A stretch of DNA of 64,000 bases from Chondrosia reniformis (taxonomy: Eukaryota > Porifera > Demospongiae > Chondrillida > Chondrillidae), in NCBI GenBank assembly GCA_947172415.1, contig OX359189.1, positions 4,478,501-4,542,500 of the forward strand, given 5' to 3'. Below, in pieces: positions 47,901 to 63,000 of the stretch. The notes beneath the pieces were generated by a model. It did no database searches. It saw only the letters and a program-made list of their open reading frames with translations, and was not told the origin of the DNA. Each line of letters begins with the position of its first letter. The first letter of the stretch is position 1. The position numbers and the translations under genes are program-made.

Positions 47901-50900
47901 AGCTTAATATATCCAATTATTTAAAAAATTGCCAATTATATCCCTTAAATAATCCATAGATTTACCAAAGAAAACCCTTAGGTTTTGTCAAATATAACCC
48001 ATAGCTTTTTAAAAATATATCCCATAGTATATCCCATAATTTTTTTGCAATATATCACATAGTTTTTGCCGCATATATCCCATAAAATAATTTGTAGTCT
48101 TATCCTAATATATCCCATACTTTTTGGCAAATATATCCCATATTTTTCCAAATTTATCCCATAAGTTTTGTCAAATATATCTGGAAATATCACCTATAGT
48201 CTTAGGCCAATATATCCCATAGTTTTTGACAAATATATCCCATTATTTTTGCCAAATATATCCTAAAAATTTTTCCAAATATATCCCATAATATAACCTA
48301 TAGTCTTAGCACCATTTTTTGTCTAATATATCCCCTGTTTTTTCCTTTATTTATCCAATTATATCCCATAATACATCCCATAGTTTTACCAAGTATGCCC
48401 TCATTTTTTGTCAAATATATCCCAAGTTTCTCCTAAAATTTGTTCCAGTATATCCCATAATTTTGCCTAAGACATCCCTTAGTTTTTGCTTAATATATCC
48501 AATGGACCAGTATATCCCATACTTATGCCAAATATATCCCATGGTTTTTGCGAATACATCCCAAAATTTTATCTATAGTTTTAGACCAATATATCCCATA
48601 GTTTTTGCCAAATAAATTCCATATTTAAACTTATTGTCTTAGCCCAATATATCCTATAGTTTTGCCTATTATATCCCAGAGTTATTCCAAACAAATTCCA
48701 TAGTTTTTGCAAATATATCCAATTATTTTTTAAAAATATATCCCATAATATATTCCTCAGTTTTTCCTTTATATATCCTATTATTCAAAAATATTGCCAA
48801 TTATATCCCATAATGTATCCCATAATTTAACCAATATATCTCTTAGTTTTTGGCAAATATATCCCATAGCTTTTACCAAATACATCCCATAGTATATCCC
48901 ACAATTTATGCCCTATTTATCCCATAATTTTGCCTAATATATCTCTTAATTTAACTTTTAATTTAGGCCAAAATATCCCACAATTTGGCCTAATATATCC
49001 AATAGTTTTTGATTAATATATCCAATGGACCAGTATATCCCAAAATTTTGCCAAATATATTCAACAATTTTAAACCAATATATACCATAATATTTCCCAT
49101 AATTTTTCCCCAAGATATCCCATAGACTTAGCCGAATATATCCCATAGCTTTTGCCCAATTTATCGCATAATCTTATAAATATATCCCATAATGTTTGCC
49201 AAATATATCCCATAATATAACCTATAGTCTTAGCCTAATATATCCCATAGTTTCTCCCCTATATATCCATGGTCTTGCTGAATATATCCCATAGTTTTAC
49301 AAATATATCCCATAGCTTTTGACAAATATATCCCATAGTATATCCCATAAGTTTTGCCCTGTATATCCCATAATTTTGCCTAAGACATCCCTTAGGTTTT
49401 GTAATATATATCTCATAGACTTTGCCTATATATCCCGTAAAAGAACCTATAGTCTTCGCCCAATATATCCCATAGTTTTCAGAATATATCCCATAGTTTT
49501 TGCAAGTATATCCCATAATGTTTGCCCAATATATCCCATAATTTTACCTAATACATTCCCTGGTTTTGGCTTAATATATTCAATGGAGTAGTATATCCCA
49601 TAGTTTTGTCAAATATTTCCAACAATGTTTAACCAATATATCCCATAATATACACCATAATTTTAGCCCACTATATCCCATAGTTTTTGCCGAATACAAC
49701 CCATAAAATTTTTATAGTCTTAAATCAAAATATCCCATAGTTTTTCCAAATATAACCTATACTTTTTGCTAATATTTACCATGATTTTTGCCAAATATAC
49801 TCCATTATATAACCTTTAGTCTTGGCCAAATAAATCCCATAGTTTTTGCCCAATATATCCCATAGTGTTTCTGAATATATCCTATAGTTTTTGCAAATAT
49901 ATCCCATAATTTTGCCAAATATATCCCTCAGTTTTTGCTTAATAAATCCAATTTTTAAAAATATTGCCAATTATATCCCATAATATATGAAATAGATTTA
50001 CCCAATATACGCCTTATTTTTAATCAAATAAATCCCAGAGTTTGGAAAAATATATCCCATAGTGTATCCCATAATTTTTATCCTATATATCCCTAATTTT
50101 ATCTAATATAACCCATAAAATAACCTATAGTCTAGCCCAATATAATGAAAAGTCTTCGCCAAATATATCCAATAGTTTTTGCCCAATATATCCCACAGAG
50201 TTTCCGAATATATCACCATAGGTTTTCAAATATATCCCATAATATCGCCTATAGTCTTAGCCCAATATATCCCATTGTTTATCCAAATTTATTATATTTT
50301 TTAAATATATCCCATAGTTTTTACACATTATATCCCATAGTTTTTACCCATTATATCCCATAGTTTTTACGAATATATCCGTAGTCTTAATAAATATATC
50401 CCATAATTTTTGCCAAATATATCCCATAATATCACCTATAGTCTTAGCCCAATATATGCCATATTTTTCCAAATATATCTTATATTTTTTCTAAATATAT
50501 CCGTTTTGGCCCATTATATCTAATGGTTTTTCGAAATATACCCATAGTTTTAAGAAATATATCCCATAGTTTTTGCAAATATATCCCATAATTGTTGCCG
50601 AATATATCCCAAAATTTTGAATAAGTTGTTGCTTAATATATCCAATTATTTCAAAATATTGCCGATTATATCCCATAATATATCCCATAATTTTACCCAA
50701 ATACCCCTTATTTTTTGTCAAATATATCCCATGCCTTTTGACGACTATATCCCATAGTATATACCATAATTTTTGCTTTATATATCTCATAATTTTTGCT
50801 TAATATATCCCATAGCTTTTAATTAATATATCCAATGGACTAGTATATCCCATAGTTTTGCTAAATATGTCCAACAATTTTTAGCAATATATCCGATAAT

Positions 50901-53900
50901 ATATCCCAAAATTTTTGCCTAATATTATCGCATGGTCTTTCTGAATAAATCCTATAGTTTAACAAATATTCCAACATTTTTAAACCAATATATGCCATAA
51001 TATGTCTCATAATTTTTGCCTAATATATGAAATAGTTTTTGACGAATATATCACATAAAATAACCTGTAGTCTTATCCCAAAATATCCCATACTTTATGC
51101 CAAATATATCCCATATTTTTCCAAATATATCCCATAACTTTTGTCAAATATGTCAGGAAGTATCACCCATTGTCTTAGGACAATATATCCCATAGTTTTT
51201 GACAAATATATCCCATAATGTTTTCCAAATATATCCCATATTTTTTCAAATATATCCCATAACTTTTTCCAAATATATCCCATAATATAACCTATAGTCT
51301 TACCCCCATTTTTTGTCTAATATATCCCCTGTTTTTTCCTTTATACATCCAATTATTTAAAAATAATACCTATAATACATCCCATAGTTTTACCCAATAT
51401 GCCCCTCAGTTTTTGTCAAATAAATCCCATAGCTTTTGACAAATATATCCCATAGTATATCACATAAATTTTTTTCCATTATATCCCATAATCCCTTAGA
51501 TTTTGCCTTATATATCCAATGGACCTGTATATCCCATAGTTTTGCAAAATATATCACATAGTTTTGGCCGAATACATCCCATAAAATTAGCTATTGTCTA
51601 AGCCCAATATATCCCAAATTTTTTGGTCAATATATCCAATAGTTTTTCCGAATATATCCTATAATGTTTGCCTAATCTATCCCATAATTTTCCTAAAATA
51701 TCCCTCGGTTGTTGCTTAATAGATCCAATAATTTAAAAATATTGCCAATAATATCCCATAATATATCCCAAAATTTTACCCAATATACCCCTTAGTTTTA
51801 GGCAAATATATCCCATAGCTTTTAACAAATATATCCCATAGCTTTTGAAAAATATATCCCTTAAGATATCCCATGATTTTTGCCCTATATATCCCATATC
51901 GCCTAATCCATCCCTTAGTTTTAGCTTACTAGAACCAATGGACGAGTATATCCCAGAGTTTTGACAAATATAACTAACAATTTTTAACCAATATATACCA
52001 TAACATATCCCATAATTTTTGCCCAATATATCCCATAATTTTTGACAAAGATATCCCATAATTTTCCAAATATATCCCAAACTTTAACCTATAGTCTTAG
52101 CCCAATTTTTTGGCCTAATATATCTCTTAGTTCTTCCTTAATATTTCCAATTATTTATAAATATTTCCTATTATATCCCATAGATTTACTAAAAATACGC
52201 GTTAGTGTTTGTCTTATATATCCCATAGCTATTGACAAATATATCCCATAGTGTATCCCATACTTTTGCCTGAGACATTCCTTAGTTTTTGCAAATATAT
52301 TCAATGGACCAGTATATCCCATGGTTTTGACAAATATATGCATAGTTTTGCCGAAAATATCCCATAAAATTATCTATAGTTTTAGACCAATATACCCCTT
52401 ACTTTTTGCCAAAGATATCCCATATTTTTACTAAATAAATCCCATAATTTTTGTCAAATATATCACAAACTTTAACTTATAGTTGAGGCCAAAATATCCC
52501 ATGGTGTTGCAAATATATCCCATAATTTTTTCCAAATATATCCCATAATTTTGCCTAATATATCCCTTAGTTTTTGCTTAATATATCCAATTATTTAAAA
52601 ATATTGCCAATTATATCCCATAATATATCCCGTAATTTTACCCAATATACTCCTAATTTTTTGTCAAATATATCCCATACCTTTTGACGAATATATCCCA
52701 TAGTATATACCCTAATTTTTGCCTTATATATCCCACAATTTTGCCTAATACATCCCATAGTGTTTGATTAATATATCAAATGGACCAGTATATCCCAAAG
52801 TTTTTCCAAATATATTCAACCATTTTAAACCAATATACCCCATAATATTTCCCATAATTTTTACCCAATTTTTCAAATAGTTTTTGCCGAATATATTCCA
52901 TAAAATAACCTATAGTCTTAGCCCAATATATCACATAGCTTTTGCCCAATTTATCGCCAATTTTTATAAATATATCCCATAATGTTTGCCAAATATATCC
53001 CATAATATAACCTAGAGTCTTAGCCCTATATATCCCATAGTTTCGGCCCTATATATCCCATAGTCTTTCTAAATAAATCCCATAGTTTTACATATATATC
53101 ACATAGTTTTGACAAATATATCCCATAGTATATCCCATAATTTTTGCCTGTATATCCCATAATTTTACCTAAGACATCCCTTATTTTTCAAAATATATCC
53201 AATGGACCAGTATATCCCATTGTTTCCCCAATATTTCCCATAGTTTTTGCAAGTATATCCCAAACTTTTTGCCCAATATATCCCATAATTTTACCTAATA
53301 CATCCCCTTTGTTTTTGCAAAATGTTTCCAATGGAGCAGTATATCCCATTGTTTTGCCAAATATATCCAACAATGTTTAACCAATATATCCTATAATATA
53401 ACCCATAATTTTTGCCCACTATATCCCATAGTTTTTGCCGAATACAACCCGTTAAAATTATTTACAGTCTTATCCCATGGTTTTTCCGAATATATCCCAT
53501 AGTTTTTGCAATTATATCCGATAATTTTGCCAAATATATCCCTCAGTTTTTGCTTAATAAATCCAATTATTTAAAAATATTGCCAATGATATCCCAAAAT
53601 ATATGAAATAGTTTATCAAATATACAAATTCGTTTAAGTCAAATAAATCCCAGAGCTTCGGACAAATATATATCCCATAGTATATCCCATAATTTTTGTC
53701 CTATAAATCCCATAAATTTATCTAATATAACCCATAAAATAACCTATAGTCTTAGCCCAATATAATGAAAAGTCTTTGCCAAATATACCCATGGTGTTTG
53801 CAAATATATTCCATAATTTTTGCCTAATGTATTCCAAAATTTTGAATAAGTTGTGGCTTAATATATCAATTATTTCAAAATATTGCCAATTATATCCCAT

Positions 53901-54893
53901 AATATAAATCATAATTTTACCCAATATACCCATTATTTTTTGTCAAATATATCCCATACCTTTCGAAGACTATATCCCATAGTATATATCATAATTTTTA
54001 CTTTACATATCTCATAATTTTTGCCCAATATATTCCATATTTTTTCCAAATATATCCCATAATTTGTGACAAATATATGATATATTTTTCCAATTATATC
54101 CAATAAATTGGCCAAATATAGCCCATAATATAACCAATAGTCTTGGCCCAATATATGCCATAGTTTTTGCCCAATATTATCCCATGGTCTCTCTGAATAA
54201 ATCCCATAGTTTTACAATTATATCCAACAATTTTAAACCAATATATGCCATAATATGTCTCATAATGTTTGCCTTATATATCCCATGGTTTTTACCGAAT
54301 ATATCACATAAAAAAACCTATAGTCTTAGCCCAATCTAACCCATACTTGGGCCTAGTATATCCCTCAGTTTTAGCTAAATATTTCCAATTATTTAAAAAT
54401 ATTACCAATTATATCCCTTAAATAACCCATAGATTTACCAAAGATAGCCCTTAGTGTTTGCCTAATATATCCCATAATATAACCTATAGTCTTAGCCCAA
54501 TATATCCCATAGTTTCTGCCCTATATATCCCATAGTGTTTCTGAATAAATCCCATAGTTTTACAAATATATCCCCTCAGGTTTTTGTCAAATACATCCCA
54601 TAGTATATCCCATAATTTTAGCTTTCTATATCCCAAAATTTTTTATAAGACATTCCTTAGTTTTTGCTTAATATATCCAATGGGCCAGTATATCCCATAG
54701 TTTTGCAAAATATATCCATCAATTTTAAACCAATATATCCCATAATATATTCCATAATTTTTGCCCAATATATCCCATACTTTTGGCCCAATATATCCCA
54801 CTAAATAACCTATAGTTTTTGCTTAATATATCCAATGGGCCAGTATATCCCATAGTTTTGCCCAATATATCCCATAATTCTTTGGAATGGGAT

Positions 54894-55553
54894 ATATTTG
54901 GAAAAATATGGGAAATATTTGGCAAAAATTATGGGACATATATTGTCAAAACTATGGGATATATTGGCCTAAGACTATAGGTGATATTTCCAGATATATT
55001 TGGCAAAAATTATGGGGTATATTTGGAAAACGATGGGATATATTTGCAAAAAGTATGGGATATATCGGGATAAGACTATAGGTTATTTTTTGGAATATAT
55101 ATGGAAAAAGCTAGGGGATTTATTGCGAAAAAATTATGGGATATATTATGGGATATTCTTTTCAAAACCTATGGGATATATTTGACAAAAGCTAAGGGCT
55201 ATCTTTGGTAAATCTATGGGTTATTAAGGTATATATTGGCAAAATTTTTAAATAATTGGATATATTAAGCTAAAACTGAGGGATATATTAGGCAAAAGTA
55301 TAGGTTATATTGTGCCAAAATTATAGGTTATTTTATGTGATATATTCGGCAAAAACTATGGGATATATTAGGCTAAAATTATGGGACATATTATGGGATA
55401 TATTGGTTTAAAATTGCTGAATATATTTGTAAAACTATGGCATTTATTCAGAAAGACCATGGGATAATATTGGGCAAAAACTATGGGATATATTGGGCTA
55501 AGACTATAGGTTATATTATGGGATATATTTGGTAAAATAATGGGATATACGGT
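54894..55553. repeat. 23-bp satellite, block 6 (GGGATA on plus)
   Basis: Orientation flips at ATTCTTTGGAATGGGATATA, itself containing a small palindrome (TTCTTTGGAA). It runs to the unique island. Confidence 0.9.
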
Positions 55554-56445
55554 GCAACCAGGCATATACGGAGTTTATTTGTATACATTAAGGTGTTAAC
55601 GCATTGCTAGCAAACTAACATTAACTACGCCAAATTGTTTGTTTATTTTCAGTAGCATTTTATATGTTCTGTTCAACGAATGACGAGAAATATCTTAAAC
55701 ATGAGTTAACTATGTGATGCAGGACAGGATATACGTAAATGGTTATTTAAGTGGCCTTTGTAAAGCTGTAGATCTCGAGTCTCAAAACTTGCAGTTTAAT
55801 AGGTCCTATTGGGGAGGAAATCTCGTAGGAGAGTTAGTTCTACTTCATAAATGTCTTCTTAGGCCTAAGGTATGCGAATGCTAAAGTTATTTCAAGATTT
55901 TACTAACTGTTTTTATTGTGGTCCATGCCCAAAATGTTTATTATTTCATTTCCTTGTCTTGGAGAAACGATGCTGTTTTTGATGTTTTTGGCTCTGTAAC
56001 TTTTTAGACGCATGTCATAAGTCCACACTAGAGAAGTTTTGTAACATTCAAATTCGAAATGAAGGTGCTGAAACATTTCCTAGCATCGTACCCAGTTAGC
56101 AAATGGAAACGAAAACTTCACTGTAGAAGGTTTTAGCAATAAAAGCCTCTATAAATTTATAGACAGATCTATACCTAATATAAGTATAAAACAATATATT
56201 TAATACACTAAGATACCGGAAAGTTGATATATAGAAATGAAAATGGCAGTCAGTCAGATTCAGAGAGGACGCTCTCGAAAACCACACAAGCTATCCTGAA
56301 CAATCATTTACGAGAATTATCTACATTTAGCAGAGCTTCGTCGTTGTGAGTTTCAAAGTTATCAATTGTTTATCTTAAGAGATACAGAGAGAAATGTGCG
56401 TCGGCCATTTTAGGAAGTTTATGCTTGGGTGCACCGAATTTGAAA
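55554..56445. other. unique island within the satellite
   Basis: About 890 bp of non-repetitive, more balanced sequence, bounded by GGGATATACGGTGCAACC on the left and GAATTTGAAAAAATGTTGG on the right. Both neighbours are satellite in GGGATA orientation. It holds one exon-like stretch (55723-55869). Upstream lies TTGTTTATTTTCAG (ending 55663), a second good acceptor-like signal. The minus frame at 56096-56287 has no supporting signal. Confidence 0.6.
55723..55869 (+). CDS. candidate internal exon, unknown gene
   Basis: 147 bp (49 codons) are open between an acceptor-like GTGATGCAG (ending 55722) and a donor CCTAAG|GTATGC (55870), phase 0 at both ends. The translation contains DRIYVNGYLSGLCKAVDLES and YWGGNLVGELVLLHKCLL. 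It is compositionally protein-like and quite unlike satellite translation. The frame also runs back to an ATG at 55717 and on to a TAA at 55882-55884, so a 55-residue ORF is the alternative. I do not recognise the family. If it is an exon, the flanking satellite would be intronic. Confidence 0.35.
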
Positions 56446-59400
56446 AAATGTTGGATATATTTGGAAAAAACTATGGGATATATTGGGCTAAGACTATAGG
56501 TTATTTTATGGGATATATTCTCAAAACCTATGATATATTGGACAAAACTTTTGGGATATATTATGGGATATATTGGTTAAAAATTGTTGGATATATTTGT
56601 TAAAACTATGCGATATAGTGGTCCATTGGATATATTAAGCAAAAATTAAGGAACACACTAGGCAAAATTATGGGATATAAAAGGCAAAAATTATGGGATA
56701 TACTATGAGATATATTTGACAAAAAACGAAGGGGATATATTTGTAAAACTATAGGATTTATTCAGCAAGACTATGGGATATAGTGGGCAAAAACTATGAT
56801 ATATATGGGGTTAAGACTATAGGGTATATTATGGGCTATATTTTGCAAAATTATAGGATATAATTAGAAAAATATATGATATATTTGTCAAAAATTATAA
56901 GATATATTTGGAAAAAATATTGGATATATTTGGAAAAATATGGGATATATTGGGCACAAAATATATATATTTTGGGATATATTGGTTAAAAATTGTTGGA
57001 CATATTTGGCAAAGCTATGAGATATACTAGTCCATTGGATATATTAATTAAAATCTATGGAATATATTATGAGATATATAAGGGAAAAATTATGGTATAT
57101 ACTATGGGATACAGTCGTCAAAACGTATGGGATATATTTGACAAAAAATAATGGGTATATTGGGTAAAATTATTTGTTATATTATGGGATATAATTGGCA
57201 ATATTTTGAAATAATTGGAAATATTAAGCAACAACCTATTCAAAATTTGGGATATATTCGCCAAAAATTATGGGATACACTATGGGATATATTTGTCAAA
57301 AGCTATGGGATATATTTTTGTAAAACTATGGGATTTATTCAGAAAGACTATGAGATATATAGGGCAGAAACTAGGGGATATATTGGGCTGAGACTATAGG
57401 TTATATTATGGGATATATTTGGCAAACATTATGGGATACATCTATAAAAATATGCCATAAATTGGGCAAAAGCTATGGGATATATTGGGCAAAGACTATA
57501 GGTTATATAATGGGATATATTTAGCAAAAAGTTTTTGAAATCTTTGGAAAAAATATGGGATATACTTGACAAAAACTATGGGATAATTGGGCTAAGACTA
57601 TAGGTTTTTTAGTGGGATATGTTCGGACAAATGTTTGGGATATATTGGGCAAAAATTATGGAATATATTATGGGATTTATTGATTAAAAATTGTTGGATA
57701 CATTTTGTAAAACCATGGGATATACTGGTCCATTGGATATATTAAGATAAAACTAAGGGATATATTTAGCATAATTATGGGAAATATAGGGCAAAATTAT
57801 GGGATATACTATGGGATATATTTGAAAAAACCTAAGGGGATATATTTGTAAAATTATGGAATTTTTTCCGAAAAACTATGGGATATATAGGGCAGAAACT
57901 ATGGGATTCATTTGGCAAAAATTATAGGATATATTGGGCTAAGACCATAGTTAAAGTATGGAATTTGTTTGGCAAAATGTATGGGATATATTAGTCTAAT
58001 ACTATAGATAAAATAATGAGAAGTATTCGGAAAAAGTATGGGATATATTTGGCAAAATTATGGGATATACTGGTCCTTTCGATATATTAAGCAAAAACTA
58101 AGGGATGTCTTAGGCAAAATATGGGATATACAGGGAATATCAGGGCTAAGACAATAGATTATATTATGGGATATACTTGGCAAAAATTATGAGATATATT
58201 TGGAAGAAATATGGGATATCTTTGGCGAAGACTTTTCATTATAATGGCTAAGACTATAGGTTATTTTATGGGTTATATTATATAACAGTATGGGATATAT
58301 AGGACAAAAATTATGGGATATACTATGGGATATATTTGTCCAAAGCTCTGGGATTTATTTGCTGAAAACTAAGGTGTATATTGGGTAAAACTATTGCATA
58401 TATTATGGGATATAATTGGCAATATTTTTAAATAATTGGATTTATTAAGCAAAAACTGAGGGATATATTTGGCAAAATTATGGGATATATTTGCAAAAAC
58501 TATGCGATATATTCGGAAACACTATGGGATATATTGGCCAAAAACTATGGGATTTTTTGGGCTATGACTATTGGTTATATTATGGGATATATTTGGCAAA
58601 AATCATGGTAAATATTAGCCAAAACTATAGGAAATATTCAGAAAAAGTATGGGATATATTGGTTTAAGACCATAAATAATTTTATGGGTTGTATTCGGCA
58701 AAAGTATGGGATATAATGGGCTAAAATTTTGGGTTATATTATGGGATATATTATATAAACTTTCGTGGATATATTTGGCAAAATTATGGGATATATCTTA
58801 AAAATATGGGATATATTTGGCAAAAACAATGGGATATATTAGGCTAAGACTATAGGTTATTTTATGGGATATATTCACAAAAACTATGATATATTGGGCA
58901 AAAATTTTAGGACATATTATTGGATATATTGGTTAAAAATTGTTGGATATATTTGTCAAAACTATGCGATACAGTGGTCCATTGGATTTATTAGGCAAAA
59001 ACTAAGGAATGTATTAGGCAAAATGATGGGATATAAAAGGCAAAAACGAAGGGGATATATTTGTAAAACTATGGAATTTATTCAGAAAGACAATGGGATA
59101 TAGTGAGCAAAAACTATGGAATATATTGGGCTAAGGCTATAGGTTATATTATGGGATATATTTGGAAATTATTGGATATAATTGGAAAAATATATGATAT
59201 ATTTGTCAAAAATTATGGGATATATTTGGAAAAAATATGGGATATATTTGGAAAAAATATGGGATATATTGGGCAAAAATTATTATATATATTTTGGGAT
59301 ATATTGGTTTAAAATTGTTGGACATATTTGCCAAAACTATGGGATATACTAGTCCAATGGATATATTAATTAAAATCTATGGGATATATTAAGCAAACAT

Positions 59401-60047
59401 TATGAGATACATAAAGCAAAAATTATGGTATATATTATGGGATATATTTGTGAAAGGTGTGTGATATATTTGACAAAAACTAAGGGTTATTTTGGGTAAA
59501 TCTATGGGAAATTTATGGGATATAATTGACAAATTTTTAAATAGTTGGATATGTTAAGCAAAATCTGAGGGATATATTAGAAAAACCATGGGTTAAATGG
59601 GGCTAAGACTTTAGGTTATTTTATGTTATATATTCGGTAAAAACTTTGGTATATATTGAGCAAACATTATGGGATATATTATGGGATCTATTGGTTAAAA
59701 ATTGTTGGATATATCTGGCAAAACTCTGGGATATATTGGTCCATTGGATATATTAAGATAAAACTATGGGATATATTAGGCAATATATAGTATATATAAG
59801 GCAAAAATTATGGGATATACTATGGGATATATTTGTTAAAAACTATGGGATATCTTTGCCAAAAACTAAGGGGTATATTGGGTAATATTATGGGATATGT
59901 TATGGGATATAATTGGCAATATTTTTAAATTATTGGATATACTTGGCAAAAACTATGTGATATATTGGTCTAAGACTATAGATAATTTTATGGGATGTAT
60001 TCGGCAAAAACTATGGGATATATTAGCAAAAACAATAGGATATACAT
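56446..60047. repeat. 23-bp satellite, block 7 (GGGATA on plus)
   Basis: Same orientation as block 6 on the other side of the island. 58.9-60.0 kb resembles 33.1-34.1 kb of block 4. The rare variant marker appears here in reverse (AAGACTTTTCATTATA near 58230), as it does at 32516. Confidence 0.92.
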
Positions 60048-63000
60048 ATTTTTCCAAATATATCCCATAATGTAACATATGGTCTTAGCCCCATTGTTTG
60101 GCTAATGTATCCCCTTGTTTTTTCCTTAATATATCCAATTTTTAAAAATATTGCCTATTTTATCCTATAATGCATCCCATAGTTTTACCAAATATGCCCC
60201 TCATTTTTGTTAAATAAATCCCATAGCTTTTGACAAATATATCCCATGGTATATCCCATAATTTTTGTCCTATATATCCCATAATTTTATCTAATATAAC
60301 CCTTAAAATGACCTCTAGTCTTAACCCAATAAAATGAAAAGTCTTCGCCAAATATATCCCATATTTCTCCCAAATATAACTCATAATTTTGGCAAAGTAT
60401 ATCCCATAATATAATCTATTGTCTTAGCCCAATATATCCCATAGTTTTTGCCCAATATATCCCATAGATTTTCCGAAGATATCACCATAGTTTGTCAAAT
60501 ATATCCCAAAATATCACCTATAGTCATAGCCCAATATATCCCATAGTTTATCCAAATATATCCTATTTCTTAAATATATCCCATAGTTTTTACCCATTAT
60601 ATCCCATAGTTTTTTCGAATATACCCGTAGTCTTAATTAATATATCCCATAATTTTTGCCAAATATATACCATAATATCACCTATAGTCTTAGCCCAATA
60701 TATCCCATAGTTTTTCCAAATATACCTTATATTTTTTATAAATATACCCGTTTATGCCCATTATATCCAATGATTTTTCCAAATATACCCATAGTTTTGG
60801 GAAATATATACCATAGTTTTTGCAAATATATCCTATAATTTTTGCCGAATATATCGCAAAACTTTGAATAAGTTGCTGCTTTTATATCCAATTAGTTCAA
60901 AATATTGCTAATTATATCCCATAATATATCCCATAATTTTACCCAATATACCCATTATTTATAATCAAATATATCCCATAACTTTTGACGAATATATCGA
61001 ATAGTATTTACCATAATTTTTGCTTTTGTATATTTCAAAATTTTTGCTTAATATATCCCTTAGATTTTAATTAATATTTCCAATGGACTAGTATATCCCA
61101 TAGTTTTGCCAAATATATCCAACAATTTTAAACCTATATATCCCAAAATATATATAATAATTTTTGCCCAATATATCCCATTTTTTCCCAATATATCCCA
61201 TGTTTTTTCAAAATATATCGCATAATTTTTGTAAAATATATCATATTTTTCCAATTATATACAATAATTTTGCCAAATATAGCCCATAATATAACCTATA
61301 GTCTTAGCCCAATATATCCCATAGTTTTTGCTTACTATATTCCATAGTCTTTCTGAATAAATCCCATAGTTTTACAAATATATCCCTTCGTTTTTTGTCA
61401 AATATATCCCATAGTATATCCCATAATTTTTGCCTTTTATATCCCATAATTTTGCCTAATACATTCCTTAGCTTTTGCTTAATATATCCAATGGACCACT
61501 ATATCACATAGTTTTGACAAATATATCCAAAAATGTTTAACCAATATATCCCATAATATATCCCAAAATGTTTCCCCAATATATCATAGTTTTTGTGAAT
61601 ATATCCCATAAAATAACCTTTAGTCTTAGCCCAATATATCCCATAGTTTTAACAAATATATCCCATATCTTTTCAAATATATCCCATAATTTTGCCAAAT
61701 ATTTCTCATAATATAACCTATAGTCTTAGCCCAATATATCCCATAGAGTTTGCCCAATATTATCCCAAGGTCATTCTGAATAATTCACATAGTTTTACAA
61801 ATATATCCAACAATTTTAAACCGATATATGCCATAATATGTCCCATAGTTTTTACCGAATACATCACATAAAATAACGTATAGTCTTAGCCCAATATAAC
61901 CCATACTTTTGCCTAATATATCCCTCAGTTTTTATCTATACTATTAGACCAATATATCCCATAGTTTTTGCCGAATATATCATATAAAATAACCTACAGT
62001 CTTAGACCAATAAAACCCATACCTTTGCCTAACATATCCCTCCGTATAACTTAATATATACAATTTTTTAAAAATGTTGCCAATTATATCCCTTAAATAA
62101 CCCATAGATTTACCAAAGAAAGCCCTTACTTTTTGTCAAAAATATGTCATAGCTTTTGTAAAATATATCCCATATTATATTCAATACTTTTTCCCTGTAT
62201 ATCCCATTATTTTGCCTAAGACATCCCTTACTTTTTGCTGGATATATCCAATGGACCAGTATATCCCATAATTTTACCAAATATATCCCATACTTTTTGC
62301 CAAATACATCCCATAATTTTATCTATAGTATTAGACCAATATATCCCAAAGCTTTTGCCAAATAAATTCCATACTTTAACTTACGGTCTTAGCCCAATAT
62401 ATCCGATAGTGTTTGCCAAATATATCCCATAGTTATTCCAAATAAATCCCAAAGTTTTTGCAAATATATCCCATAATTTTTCAAACTATTCCCCATAATT
62501 TTGCTTAATATATCCTTCAGTTTTTGCTTTATATATTATATTATTTAAAAATATTGCCAATTATATCCCATAATATATCCCATAATTTTACCCAATATAC
62601 CCATTAGTTTTTGACAAATATAGCCCATAGCTTTTAACAAATATATCCCATAGTATATCCCACAAGTTTTGCCCTATTTATCCCATAATTTTCCCTAATA
62701 TATCCCTTAGTTTTTGCTTAATATATCCAATGTTACAGTATATCCCATAGTTTTGCCAAATATATCCAACAATTTTTAATCAATATATCCCATAATATAA
62801 CCCACATTTTTTGCCCAGTATATCCCATAGTTTTTCCGAATATATCCCATACTTTTTGACATTATATCCCATAATGTTTGCCGATTATATCCCATACTTT
62901 TTGCTTAATATATCCTATAAAATAACCTATAGTCTTAGCACAATATATCCCATAGCTTTTGCCCAATTTATAGCTTATCTTTTCCACCTATATCGCATAA

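Larger units (their letters stand above)
34096..54893. repeat. 23-bp satellite, block 5 (CCCATA on plus), longest block
   Basis: Nearly 21 kb in one orientation, broken only by the foldback insertion at 35786-36052. Higher-order order is visible: 37.86-38.8 kb resembles 39.5-40.5 kb at an offset near 1644 bases. A rare variant with AATGAAAAGTCTT marks longer periods (41512, 44909, 50144, 53764). Short frames rich in YPI-LPNISHS (plus) or GYIWQKLWDI (minus) are satellite translation, not genes. Confidence 0.93.

Noticed and set aside
31969-55010. A second recurrent inversion junction at AGGTGATATTTCCAGATATA (31975 and 54977)
   Set aside because: That sequence is a variant unit also present in reverse inside block 5 (near 48180), so it does not mark a shared breakpoint.
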